Shown here piece by piece: positions 9,192 to 17,655 of a DNA stretch of 64,000 nucleotides. The position numbers were made by a program, and so were the translations under genes. The stretch covers positions 62,001-126,000 of the forward strand of contig CBDDCY010000007.1 of assembly GCA_965226435.1 (NCBI GenBank), read 5' to 3'. Source of the stretch: UBA6623 sp965226435 (lineage in GTDB: Bacteria; Acidobacteriota; Terriglobia; Bryobacterales; UBA6623). Positions within the stretch are counted from its first letter, which is position 1. Each line of letters begins with the position of its first letter. The notes below the pieces were generated by a model that was not told the DNA's origin, ran no database searches, and was given only the letters and a program-made list of their open reading frames with translations.

Positions 9192-11222
9192 CTAATGCAG
9201 CGTTACTCCCAGCGGAGCCCCCGGAAAGGCTCGGCCGGATTTCTGGTACTCGCGCCGTATGGCGTGTACGAAGTGGTTGCGACTGATCTTTGATTGGTCT
9301 TCGGCCGCCAGAAAGCCCGCCGCCACGGCGGCGTTTCGAATAAATCCCCCGACCACCGGATAGAGCGTGGCGAGTTCGAACAGGTTGACGTCGGGATCCA
9401 GTAATTCCGTGTCGGGAATATGCCGTTGCCACAACTGAAAACGCTGCTCGCGATCGGGATCCTCGAAGTCCACGACGAACTCGATGCGCCGCAGGAAGGC
9501 CGGGTCGATGTTCTCTCGCAGGTTCGTGGCGAGAACGGCCATGCCTTCAAATCGTTCCAGCCGGGCCAACAGGTAGGCGGTCTCCAAATTGGCGTAGCGG
9601 TCATGGGCGTCGGACACCTCCGTGCGTTTCCCGAACAGCGCGTCGGCTTCATCGAAGAACAAGACCGCCTGCGCGCGTTCCGCCGTATCGAAGACCGCGG
9701 CCAGGTTCTTCTCGGTTTCCCCGATCCACTTCGAGACGACTCGCGAGATGTCGACCGCCAACAGGTCGACCGAGAGGGATTTCGCGATCACCTCGGCCGA
9801 CAGGGTCTTTCCCGTGCCCGGCGGGCCCGCGAAAAGCATCCGCACGCCGCGGGCGCCCGGGCGGTCTTTGAGGAATCCCCATTCGTCGAGCACGACCGCT
9901 TGCAGGTTGAGCCGGTTTACCGCTTCGCTCAGTTGGCTCTTGCGGTCTTTCGGTAGGACCAGTTGCTCCCACCCGGCCCCGGGGCGGATCAGTTTGACGC
10001 CGGAGGCAAGAGTCAACCCGGAGCGGGCACGAATGGCTCGGTGAACGTCTTCCACGGTGGGAGCGCGGCCGACAAGTTCTTGCAAGCAGTCGAGATCGGC
10101 GGCAACCTCGGCGGCGACGGCCGGCTCCACGGGGTATCGAGCAGCCAGATACGGTGCGTGATCCGCCAACGACGGAATGGTTTCGGCCCACATCCGACGC
10201 CTCGTAGTCGACGCCAGCGGGCCGATCGGGACGCGGACGAGAGGCCGCGCCTCGGCGCGCATTCGAGTCGTGCCCGCACGGCTGCACACCACGACGGGCA
10301 CCGGATAGGCGCCGAATCCCGGCGCGGTCCCGCCTTTGGGGCCTTCGGTTTCCGACAGGTTCAGGACAGGTACGATGCCCTGGGCCAAGGCATGAATCCG
10401 GACCAGCCGCTCCCATTCCGGCGTCGGCGAATCCGGTACCGATATCGCCACCGAACGCGCTCCGGCGTGTTGTACCAACGCCAAAGCGCGAAACAAGGCC
10501 GTCTCGGCTCGGTCGGCTGTAAGCAAGACGGTGCAAGGCTTGCCGCCTCGAATCGCCGCGATTGCCTGCGCCGCCGCGTCGCTTTCGAGCCATTCACTAA
10601 GCCCGTTGAGGACAATCGGAGCGCGCGCAATCACAACCGAACTCGGCCAGGAGTCGATCCCGTGCAACGCCGCCCATAGAGAATCGGCAAGCTGTAACGA
10701 CCGCTCAAACAGGGGACCGTCGCCGACGACTTCGACAGCCCCCTGAGTTATGATCGGACTCGAAACCAGCAGGTCGCGGAGCCGCACTCGCTTTTCGGCG
10801 CTTGGGAAAAGCAGTCTGGCGGCCAGCGCGACGGAAATGCGGGATTCGCTTCGAGGATGCAATGTCCGGAGAACGGCCGCCAGCCCCTCGTGTTGCTCCG
10901 CCAGCGCGGCGAGCAGCATCAACTCAGCCTCTTCTCTAGAGGGTTGCAGCAGGTCCATCAAGCGATCCAACGGATGCGTCGGGCCGTCGGGCCGGCGCTC
11001 TTGGGGTCCTCCCTGGAAATCTGAAAGCTGCCTGCCGTCCGCCGCGGATTCGAAATGCCCGTGCAGAAAGGCGCGGGCACTTTCCAAGGCGCCTTCCGAG
11101 CCGGCGGCTTGCAGTACTTCAGCCAGGCGCGCGGAGAGAATTCCCACTTCGAGCGCTAGACGCCGGCGCACCAATTCAGCGTCAGGCGCCTCCAACGGCA
11201 GGTTGATTCCCGTGTCACCCAT
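9192..11222 (-). CDS. AAA+ ATPase of the injection system (Afp15-like), 676 aa
   Basis: The C-terminal AAA+ domain has Walker A GPPGTGKT (about residues 465-472), Walker B LFFDEADALFG (about 520), a sensor-1 region VLATNLRENIDPAFLRR and its arginine finger RRIEFVVDF. The N-terminal ~440 residues are a divergent non-catalytic region containing a degenerate second P-loop-like fold, as usual in Afp15-type ATPases. In Afp/PVC systems this ATPase is needed for assembly or cargo loading rather than for firing. Its start overlaps the end of the Afp14-like gene by 8 nt, so the two are translationally coupled. Confidence 0.88.
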   Translation of the reverse strand: MGDTGINLPLEAPDAELVRRRLALEVGILSARLAEVLQAAGSEGALESARAFLHGHFESAADGRQLSDFQGGPQERRPDGPTHPLDRLMDLLQPSREEAELMLLAALAEQHEGLAAVLRTLHPRSESRISVALAARLLFPSAEKRVRLRDLLVSSPIITQGAVEVVGDGPLFERSLQLADSLWAALHGIDSWPSSVVIARAPIVLNGLSEWLESDAAAQAIAAIRGGKPCTVLLTADRAETALFRALALVQHAGARSVAISVPDSPTPEWERLVRIHALAQGIVPVLNLSETEGPKGGTAPGFGAYPVPVVVCSRAGTTRMRAEARPLVRVPIGPLASTTRRRMWAETIPSLADHAPYLAARYPVEPAVAAEVAADLDCLQELVGRAPTVEDVHRAIRARSGLTLASGVKLIRPGAGWEQLVLPKDRKSQLSEAVNRLNLQAVVLDEWGFLKDRPGARGVRMLFAGPPGTGKTLSAEVIAKSLSVDLLAVDISRVVSKWIGETEKNLAAVFDTAERAQAVLFFDEADALFGKRTEVSDAHDRYANLETAYLLARLERFEGMAVLATNLRENIDPAFLRRIEFVVDFEDPDREQRFQLWQRHIPDTELLDPDVNLFELATLYPVVGGFIRNAAVAAGFLAAEDQSKISRNHFVHAIRREYQKSGRAFPGAPLGVTLH

Positions 11223-12840
11223 AAACGAATCTCAAAACGATCCCGAGCCAGGGCAGGTAACCCGGATCGAGATCCAAACCGGCGCGTCGAATATCCAAGC
11301 TCACGTCCTCGAGCGAGAATCGCGCTTCGATCCACCCGGGATCGGCGACCAGCTCGCATGGCCGAGTGGAGACATGTACGGCAAGCGCGAGGTCGTCACG
11401 GCCGGAATCACCCAAGCTCTCGCGCAAGGCAGCGAGGATCTCGGCGACATATCCATCCATCTCGCGTTCCTCTTGCTCGTCGGGAAGGGGCTGACCCGCC
11501 GACGGTGGCTCACTGCCCGGCGCCAATCCCGCGAACGCCAGCGCCGCGGCGTCATCTTCCCCGACAGGGGCAAGCCGAAGGGCAAGCTGATGCAGTACCC
11601 AAGGGAACGATCGTCGGGCCAATATCTCGGCGTCGACGATTCGTTTCGGCAGTTCCCGTTCGCGCACCAGGCAGACGAGAAACAGAAGTCCGCCGTAGTC
11701 GGACCAAGCCCGTTTTCTAGTGCTTTCGAACGAGGATGCCTCGGCGGGCTCCGGCGGTTCGGCTTTCGGGGCCTTGGCGGCGTCGAGCGACTTCGCTTGC
11801 TCGCCGGGCGCCGCGGGGGAACCGGATCTTCCGTCGGCGGCGGGTGTTAACGGCCCGTTGCGCGCGATCGAGTCAGTGCTCGCCTCGGACGCCTGCTCCC
11901 GCTTTCCATCAGCGACCGTGTTGCGTCCGGCGAGGAACTTCGCGCCGAGTTGCCGTGCCGTTTCATCGATCAACGCGGCGCCGATACCGCCGCCCGTTGT
12001 GACGCCGGCGGGAGAAACTTCGAGCACCATCAGGGCGGCGAGCGACAGCAGGATCTCGCCCGAAGATCGGGGTCCTGTCAGGGCCGACGGCGCGACCCGG
12101 CCGAGGTGCGATTCCTCAAGAACTCGAGAGACCTCGGCGCGCAATCTCGCCGCCCGTTCCGGCCGCACTTCTCCGGCGGGGCGCGTCGCCGCGCCCGAGG
12201 CAACCAAGGCGGCGTCGGCAAGGTCACGCCAATCGTCGGCTTCCAGTTTGGGAGCGAGCCGTGCCCACGGAGAACTCTCCTCGGGCGCGTCATGAATGGG
12301 CAACCCACTGGGCGACCCCGGCGCGGTCGACCGCGCCCTCGGGTTCGCGAGTATCCGAAGAACGGGGACGATCAACTTCGCTTCTCGAAGCAACGCTTGC
12401 ACCAGTTGCCCCACGGCTTCCCGCCTGGAAGGTTGTTCCCCGCCGGTCCAGAGTCCGAGCTGCCTCCAAGCCCATACACGGTCGAAATCGCCGAGCGCGA
12501 CGCTTGCCGCCAGATCCATGAGGGCGTGAGTGGTCGAGCGGTAGCGCACGACCCCTTGATTCCGCGGTTGGGAAGCCGTCGCCTTCACCGCATCGGCGAT
12601 GGCCAATGCCCAGCCGGAAGCGATCGAGGCGTCGGTGGCGGTGACTCGCACTCGCCACGGTACATGGAGACTCCGGATGCAGATCTCCTCCTCGGGATCC
12701 ACGCCGACCCTCGCGAGGGCGGGTTCCAGGTGCTCGTCCAACATGGCTGTCAACAGGCGGTCCAACCTTTCTCTTTCCGCCAGGCGAGAAGAGGGGAGCC
12801 GGTAGCGCACTTTGAAATCGCGGATGCTTACGCCTTCCAT
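11215..12840 (-). CDS. Afp14-like eCIS protein, possible tape measure, 541 aa
   Basis: Assigned mainly by position directly before the Afp15-like ATPase and by an N-terminal segment (IRDFKVRYRLPSSRLAERER ... EICIRSLHVPWRV) that resembles the start of contractile-injection tape-measure proteins. The middle is helical and Ala-rich with a Pro/Glu/Ser linker (about residues 330-390). At 541 aa it is shorter than Afp14 of Serratia, which would fit a shorter tube if it really sets length. It is separated by 3 bp from the baseplate gene upstream. The neighbouring 443-aa coiled-coil protein is the competing candidate. Confidence 0.55.
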   Translation of the reverse strand: MEGVSIRDFKVRYRLPSSRLAERERLDRLLTAMLDEHLEPALARVGVDPEEEICIRSLHVPWRVRVTATDASIASGWALAIADAVKATASQPRNQGVVRYRSTTHALMDLAASVALGDFDRVWAWRQLGLWTGGEQPSRREAVGQLVQALLREAKLIVPVLRILANPRARSTAPGSPSGLPIHDAPEESSPWARLAPKLEADDWRDLADAALVASGAATRPAGEVRPERAARLRAEVSRVLEESHLGRVAPSALTGPRSSGEILLSLAALMVLEVSPAGVTTGGGIGAALIDETARQLGAKFLAGRNTVADGKREQASEASTDSIARNGPLTPAADGRSGSPAAPGEQAKSLDAAKAPKAEPPEPAEASSFESTRKRAWSDYGGLLFLVCLVRERELPKRIVDAEILARRSFPWVLHQLALRLAPVGEDDAAALAFAGLAPGSEPPSAGQPLPDEQEEREMDGYVAEILAALRESLGDSGRDDLALAVHVSTRPCELVADPGWIEARFSLEDVSLDIRRAGLDLDPGYLPWLGIVLRFVYG

Positions 12841-12843
12841 GCT

Positions 12844-15075
12844 TTATCCCACTCGGCTGTCGCGGCCCAAGCGGCTGCCGCCGACACTCGTCCCCGGTTC
12901 AGGCCGTCCGATAATCCCGTCGCGTCCCAGCAGGTCATAACCCACATGCAAGGGTTTGAAGCCTCCTTGGCGTCCAATGATCGACGGCAGCTCGACGTGG
13001 AGTCCTCGGCCGATCCTCATGCCGGCGTCGACCGTGCAAATTTCGTAGAGAGTGTGCGCCGGGCGGTGTACTTCGAGAATGTGGCGCACGACGTCCCGCT
13101 GCTCCGCGCTGAGAGTCGCCGGGATGATCACGGCGAAGCGGTGCACGTGTGTCGCGAAGGCGTCGGCGGAGGTTTCAAGCAGTTCCGTTTCGTCGCTTTC
13201 GCCAACCGATCCGCCGACGCGAAACCCGGCGCCCAAAACCGAACTCGCCGTGCGGGACTCCGGGTCCCCAAGCAGGGCCTCGCCCATTCCGCGCAAGCGG
13301 TATTTTTCGATCAAAGTGACCTTCACGTTGGTGTAGATTTCCAGGAACCGGGTTAGCCCCGCGACGGTGCCTCGGAACCGGAAGAGCCACACCGCCTCGG
13401 CGATCGCGGTTCGGCGAGCGTCGACGGGCCAGCGGCCGTCGAGAACGAGTCCCACAAAACCCGCCAACCAGGGGAGCGCCTCGGTGGGCGCGCCGCGCGG
13501 ATCGATCAGCGCGTGGCGCTGATCCGCTACCCCCTCCAGCTCCCCGAAAGTGCCGTCGAACATGGCCAGGTAACGGCGTAGGAACTCCTCGGCGGGTGCG
13601 TCACGCGAAAACAACTTGGGTAAACGGCGCAATAAATCGTGAGAGGGGTATTCCGCCCGCAGTCCACGCAACCGAGGCGTGACGCGGGTGTTCCCGGTCA
13701 TCTCCACCGTGACCCACAAATACCGGCCCGGACCCGCCATCACGGGCGCTTCATAGGTCTGAAAGGCATCGCCGCCGGCGCGCCGCACCCACGGAATCTC
13801 GTAGTCGGTCTCGCGGCGATGCAGGCGTTGCGCCACGTCGTCGTCGGCGGGGACAAACGACAAGGGCGGCATTCGGGGGAATTCGTCGCGTTCCGGAGTT
13901 TCCAGGCTGACGGCGTTCGCCGGTTGTGTCCGTTCGAGTAGGTCCGCCGCCGACGGCTCATCCGAGCTCACGCAATGAACCCGCAGCGAGGAATCCTCGG
14001 GGATGCAGGCGTCGAGAAACAGGCGGCCCCAAACGGTCTGAAAAACTCCGCTGTCGAGTTGGAAGCTCGTGACGCCTCCCTTGGGTACGTATCGCGGCCG
14101 AGCCGAGACGGCATGGCGAAAACCGCGAGAGGTTCGAAACCCGATGCGGTTGTCGGGGGTGCGGACGATTCCGCGTCCGTCGTAGCCGCGTGCTTTGAGC
14201 GGGGTTGCTTCCGTGACGGTGTCGGCACCGATGTGGAAGCGCAAGAAATCGGCGCCGGGCAAGCGAGCGACGACCACGAGGACAGCTTGTTCACTCTGCC
14301 GGCCGGCGTTCTCGAAGGCTCCCTCCTCGCTGTCGGGCGTCTGAAACTCGATGTCGGTGGCGTGGGGCGCCTCCACGATACGCCGCTCGGGATCCAGCGC
14401 GACGATCACCGCGCCGGCGGTCCGCCCACGATCCAAAACGAACAGGCCGCCTCGCGGCGAACAGGCGATGCGCGTTGGGTCGCTGATCGATTCGGGAAGT
14501 TCGACAGCTTCCACCGAGCTGCGAGCGTCGAGTCGCACCAACCCGTTGGGCGACCGAAGCAGCGCGTAGACCCTCCGTCCGCTTGCCGTCAAATCGACAG
14601 GCTCACCCTGGAGCGCGACGGTTCTGAGCAGGCGGCGGCTCCAGAGGTCGAAAATGAGAATCCGCTTCGCGCCCGTCTCGGCGATGAAAAGCCGGTCATC
14701 TTGGTCAACCGCCAAGCCCGTCGGGCGCGAGAGAGCGGAGGACGTCTCAGGTTGTTGAAAGTCGCCGAGCTCGGGTTCCTCGGAATGAAAAAGGTCGAGT
14801 GTCGTGGGTTGGAGCTTTCGCGGCTTAAGCGGGTCCCCGGCCGCCCACAAAGCACGTTCGACGCGCCCTTCGTCCGGCACGCTGAGATACAGGCGGCAGT
14901 TCGAGTCGAACGCCAAGCCCGCCGCAATCCCCGGACGCACCGACTCTCCCGAGGCGATCTCCTCGTTGACGCGCGCGAGCTGCACCACGTCGCCATGCAG
15001 CGCCGTGTTGTCGTGAGCGACCAGGCGCCACTGCGCGGCGGTTCGGATCAGCTCGAATGGTCTTGGAAGGGGCAC
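12844..15075 (-). CDS. Baseplate wedge protein: beta-propeller fused to tail protein I domain (Afp12-like), 743 aa
   Basis: Two-part protein. Residues ~1-270 carry several NHL/propeller-like blades (GLAFDSNCRLYLSVPD, LAVDQDDRLFIAETGAKRIL, IACSPRGGLFVLDRG). The C-terminal ~250 residues match the phage tail protein I / TIGR02242 family: LLRRLPKLFSRDAPAEEFLR, then DPRGAPTEALPWLAGFVGL and FRFRGTVAGLTRFLEIYT. In phages and eCIS this domain is the small wedge partner of the J-like protein, which is encoded 3 bp upstream. The propeller is an addition to the minimal domain and may face outward. Confidence 0.85.
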   Translation of the reverse strand: MPLPRPFELIRTAAQWRLVAHDNTALHGDVVQLARVNEEIASGESVRPGIAAGLAFDSNCRLYLSVPDEGRVERALWAAGDPLKPRKLQPTTLDLFHSEEPELGDFQQPETSSALSRPTGLAVDQDDRLFIAETGAKRILIFDLWSRRLLRTVALQGEPVDLTASGRRVYALLRSPNGLVRLDARSSVEAVELPESISDPTRIACSPRGGLFVLDRGRTAGAVIVALDPERRIVEAPHATDIEFQTPDSEEGAFENAGRQSEQAVLVVVARLPGADFLRFHIGADTVTEATPLKARGYDGRGIVRTPDNRIGFRTSRGFRHAVSARPRYVPKGGVTSFQLDSGVFQTVWGRLFLDACIPEDSSLRVHCVSSDEPSAADLLERTQPANAVSLETPERDEFPRMPPLSFVPADDDVAQRLHRRETDYEIPWVRRAGGDAFQTYEAPVMAGPGRYLWVTVEMTGNTRVTPRLRGLRAEYPSHDLLRRLPKLFSRDAPAEEFLRRYLAMFDGTFGELEGVADQRHALIDPRGAPTEALPWLAGFVGLVLDGRWPVDARRTAIAEAVWLFRFRGTVAGLTRFLEIYTNVKVTLIEKYRLRGMGEALLGDPESRTASSVLGAGFRVGGSVGESDETELLETSADAFATHVHRFAVIIPATLSAEQRDVVRHILEVHRPAHTLYEICTVDAGMRIGRGLHVELPSIIGRQGGFKPLHVGYDLLGRDGIIGRPEPGTSVGGSRLGRDSRVG

Positions 15076-15078
15076 CGA

Positions 15079-17256
15079 TCAGCACCTCCGCCGCAGCACC
15101 GGGAAAGGGACCGGGACGCTGGAGGAAGGCGGTTGGCCGATGCTCTTCCCCGGCTCGAGAACGTCCGGGCCGGCCACGACGGTGATCTCGGTCAGCTCGG
15201 GCACTTCGAAAGCCTCCAATTCGACGGGTTCGACGGGTTCGACGGTGTCTTGGATCCAAGATTGGCTTTCCTCGTCCCAACCGGCGACCCGCAGATCCTC
15301 CAGAAACTCGACGCCTTCCACCTGCAAGGCGGCGGCTTCGAGTTCGGGCCCATGCACGCGTCGCCCGAGCGGCCATCCTTGTCCGCTTGGGCCGAACGGC
15401 GGCAGCGGAGCCAGGTATTGTCGGATCACCAATTCGACCCAGCGACGTACCTCCTCGATCCCATAACCGGGTTGCACCCGCAAGCCGATCGACACCGCGA
15501 CCTTGCGGTAGGTCGGCGGAATAACGTACAGCTCCGTGGTAACCAACCGACGCTGATCCAGCCAGCCGCACACCGAGCGAAGCAGATTGCGATTCGGCAA
15601 CGGGGCGTTCGGGTGTGCCGGATCTTCCCGCGGCCAAACCACGACGCTCACAACGCCCGCTGCCGACCTGTTGCGGCTCGGCGGATGGAACAGCGCCAAG
15701 GTTTCGGCGCGGCCCACGTCGACGCCGGGCGTCATCAACGCCAGCTCTCGAAAATCCGACGCCGTTACCGCGCGATCCCGCCTGCGCAACTCTCCCGGGA
15801 TGCGGTCCAGCGCCTCTTCGATCGTTTCCTTCGGCCCGCCTCCCCAAGCACGAAGCGGATTTTCCGCCTTCACCGACGGGTATTTGGGCATCTTCGAAAC
15901 GGCCTTGGGGCCGACGTTTCCCTCTTCGCCCCCGCCGTACTTGTACTCGACCGCCCGGATTCGCTGACCAATCTGAGGCGGCAGGCCCTGTAGGCCGTTC
16001 CCGAACAACACTTCGCCGGCTTCGAGGTCGATCCGGTAGTGGCGGTCATCCGCCGCGCTTGCGTGAAAGCCGCCGACGGTTTGCCACTCGCGCCACCCGC
16101 CCGCCTCTTCCACCTGAACAACCACGCTGCCTTCGACGACCGGTCGGTGTACCAGTTTGTAGCTCTGGTTGGGCTGTGCGTTTCCCGTTCCGAGGAATTC
16201 AGCGGAAGCGGTCTTGGTCTGGACGACCTCGCTCGCGTTTGCTCCCACCAGCAGAACCTTGCCGAATCGACTCCCGTCGTGACGGAATGCCCGCAACCAG
16301 AAGAGAACTTTCGCCGCCGTTTCCTCGTCGAGCGAGGGGGGCAGATCTCCGGTGCCGAGTTGGTCGGGGTCTTTGACAACAAAGGGCCCCACATCGGCCG
16401 CGTCAGCCGGCAAGCGCAGTCGGCAAATCCCTTCGCGGCTTAAGCCGCCTGGGGTGTCGCCTTCCAGCGCAACCTTCTTGTAAACAGGCGAGCCGTCCGT
16501 ACCCAATTCGCCGGTTGAGACCTGCCATTCCACGGCCGGCCCGGTCGATTCGCTGCCCACTCCGAGGCAGGCGTCTACCTCATCCATGGCCGGAACGGCG
16601 AGGTCGGGGACAAACCCGATATTGAGGAGCGCCCCGTTCATTTCGTTGATGTCGGCGCCGTCTTCGCCGAGCACCGCCGCCCACAGCATCCCGTCCACCG
16701 TTGCGTCGAAGTCGACCGGCGGACCGTCTCCCTCGGCCGGAACAGTGCGGTTCTCGTAGTAAACCGCCTCCTCGCCCTCTTCCAAGCCGCCTACCGCATC
16801 GAGCGCGCGCACGGCAAACTCGTGGGCCTCGGGCTCGGTGGCCGGATCCGGAGCCGCCGTCCGCACTCGGCCCAGCGCCATGACCGAAACCGGCCAGACG
16901 TGTACCTCCGAGCGGGTTTCAAAGGCGAGTCGGCCGGCCTTCGCTTCCGCGGCCCGCGAAACGAGAACACCCTTCGGGTCCGTGGTTGCGATCGTCAACA
17001 TCGCCCGCGCGGCGCTCGCGGGGCGAACCGGAATCTGTAACAGATTGAGGAAGGCCAGCTTGGTCGCTTCGGGAATCTGGTTGAAGCGATAGAGCATGTT
17101 CTCGCCGAGAAAGGCGAACAGCTCGATTAGTGTGACCCCGGGATCGCTCGCGTTATGATCCGTCCACTCCGGGGTGTAGACGGGGATACGGCGGACAAGC
17201 TCATCCCGCAGTTGCTGGTAAGAGCGGTCGTCGAGAATGGGATTCGGAAGTGACAT
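15079..17256 (-). CDS. Baseplate J-like protein (Afp11-like), 725 aa
   Basis: Core wedge component joining the baseplate to the sheath. The N-terminus (YTPEWTDHNASDPGVTLIEL ... FNQIPEATKLAFLNLL) is characteristic of TIGR02243-type putative baseplate assembly proteins, and the conserved YKYGGGEEGNVG and ALMTPGVDVGRAETLAL segments sit in the C-terminal half as in gpJ/gp6. Length is typical for the eCIS version. It is 3 bp downstream of gp25 and 3 bp upstream of the gpI-like gene, the usual W-J-I order. Confidence 0.9.
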   Translation of the reverse strand: MSLPNPILDDRSYQQLRDELVRRIPVYTPEWTDHNASDPGVTLIELFAFLGENMLYRFNQIPEATKLAFLNLLQIPVRPASAARAMLTIATTDPKGVLVSRAAEAKAGRLAFETRSEVHVWPVSVMALGRVRTAAPDPATEPEAHEFAVRALDAVGGLEEGEEAVYYENRTVPAEGDGPPVDFDATVDGMLWAAVLGEDGADINEMNGALLNIGFVPDLAVPAMDEVDACLGVGSESTGPAVEWQVSTGELGTDGSPVYKKVALEGDTPGGLSREGICRLRLPADAADVGPFVVKDPDQLGTGDLPPSLDEETAAKVLFWLRAFRHDGSRFGKVLLVGANASEVVQTKTASAEFLGTGNAQPNQSYKLVHRPVVEGSVVVQVEEAGGWREWQTVGGFHASAADDRHYRIDLEAGEVLFGNGLQGLPPQIGQRIRAVEYKYGGGEEGNVGPKAVSKMPKYPSVKAENPLRAWGGGPKETIEEALDRIPGELRRRDRAVTASDFRELALMTPGVDVGRAETLALFHPPSRNRSAAGVVSVVVWPREDPAHPNAPLPNRNLLRSVCGWLDQRRLVTTELYVIPPTYRKVAVSIGLRVQPGYGIEEVRRWVELVIRQYLAPLPPFGPSGQGWPLGRRVHGPELEAAALQVEGVEFLEDLRVAGWDEESQSWIQDTVEPVEPVELEAFEVPELTEITVVAGPDVLEPGKSIGQPPSSSVPVPFPVLRRRC

Positions 17257-17259
17257 GCG

Positions 17260-17655
17260 TTATCGCTGATCGAGATAAAACGGGTACACGAAGTTGTCCT
17301 CGCGACCCTCGCGGATGTGAACGTAGGCAATCTGAATTAGGACCAGTGCCGGGTCGTCGCCGGGGTCCACGCGAACTCCCCGCACTTGAATGCGCGGCTC
17401 CCAATTCAAAAGGGCGCGCTCGACGTCGTTCTGAATCAACGCTCGCGTGGCCGTGTTATTCGGCTTCATTAAATAGCGCCGCAATCCACAACCGAATGTC
17501 GGCCGCATGATTCGCTCGCCCGGCTCGGTTTCGAGGATGATCCGTATCGACTGCCGGACAACCTCGGGCCCGGTCACGTAGCGCGTCTTCCCGGCGCGCG
17601 GGTCCGGACGGACCGGGAAACGCCACCCCCCACCAAGAAATCCGACGACGCTCAT
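17260..17655 (-). CDS. GPW/gp25 family baseplate protein (Afp9-like), 131 aa
   Basis: Small lysozyme-like-fold baseplate protein that starts sheath polymerisation. It has the family signature GERIMRPTFGCGLRRYL with the conserved Glu-Arg, followed by a region ending in the hydrophobic FVYPFYLDQR. Length is standard. It overlaps the preceding gene by 4 nt (ATGA) and lies 3 bp before the J-like gene. Confidence 0.92.
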   Translation of the reverse strand: MSVVGFLGGGWRFPVRPDPRAGKTRYVTGPEVVRQSIRIILETEPGERIMRPTFGCGLRRYLMKPNNTATRALIQNDVERALLNWEPRIQVRGVRVDPGDDPALVLIQIAYVHIREGREDNFVYPFYLDQR

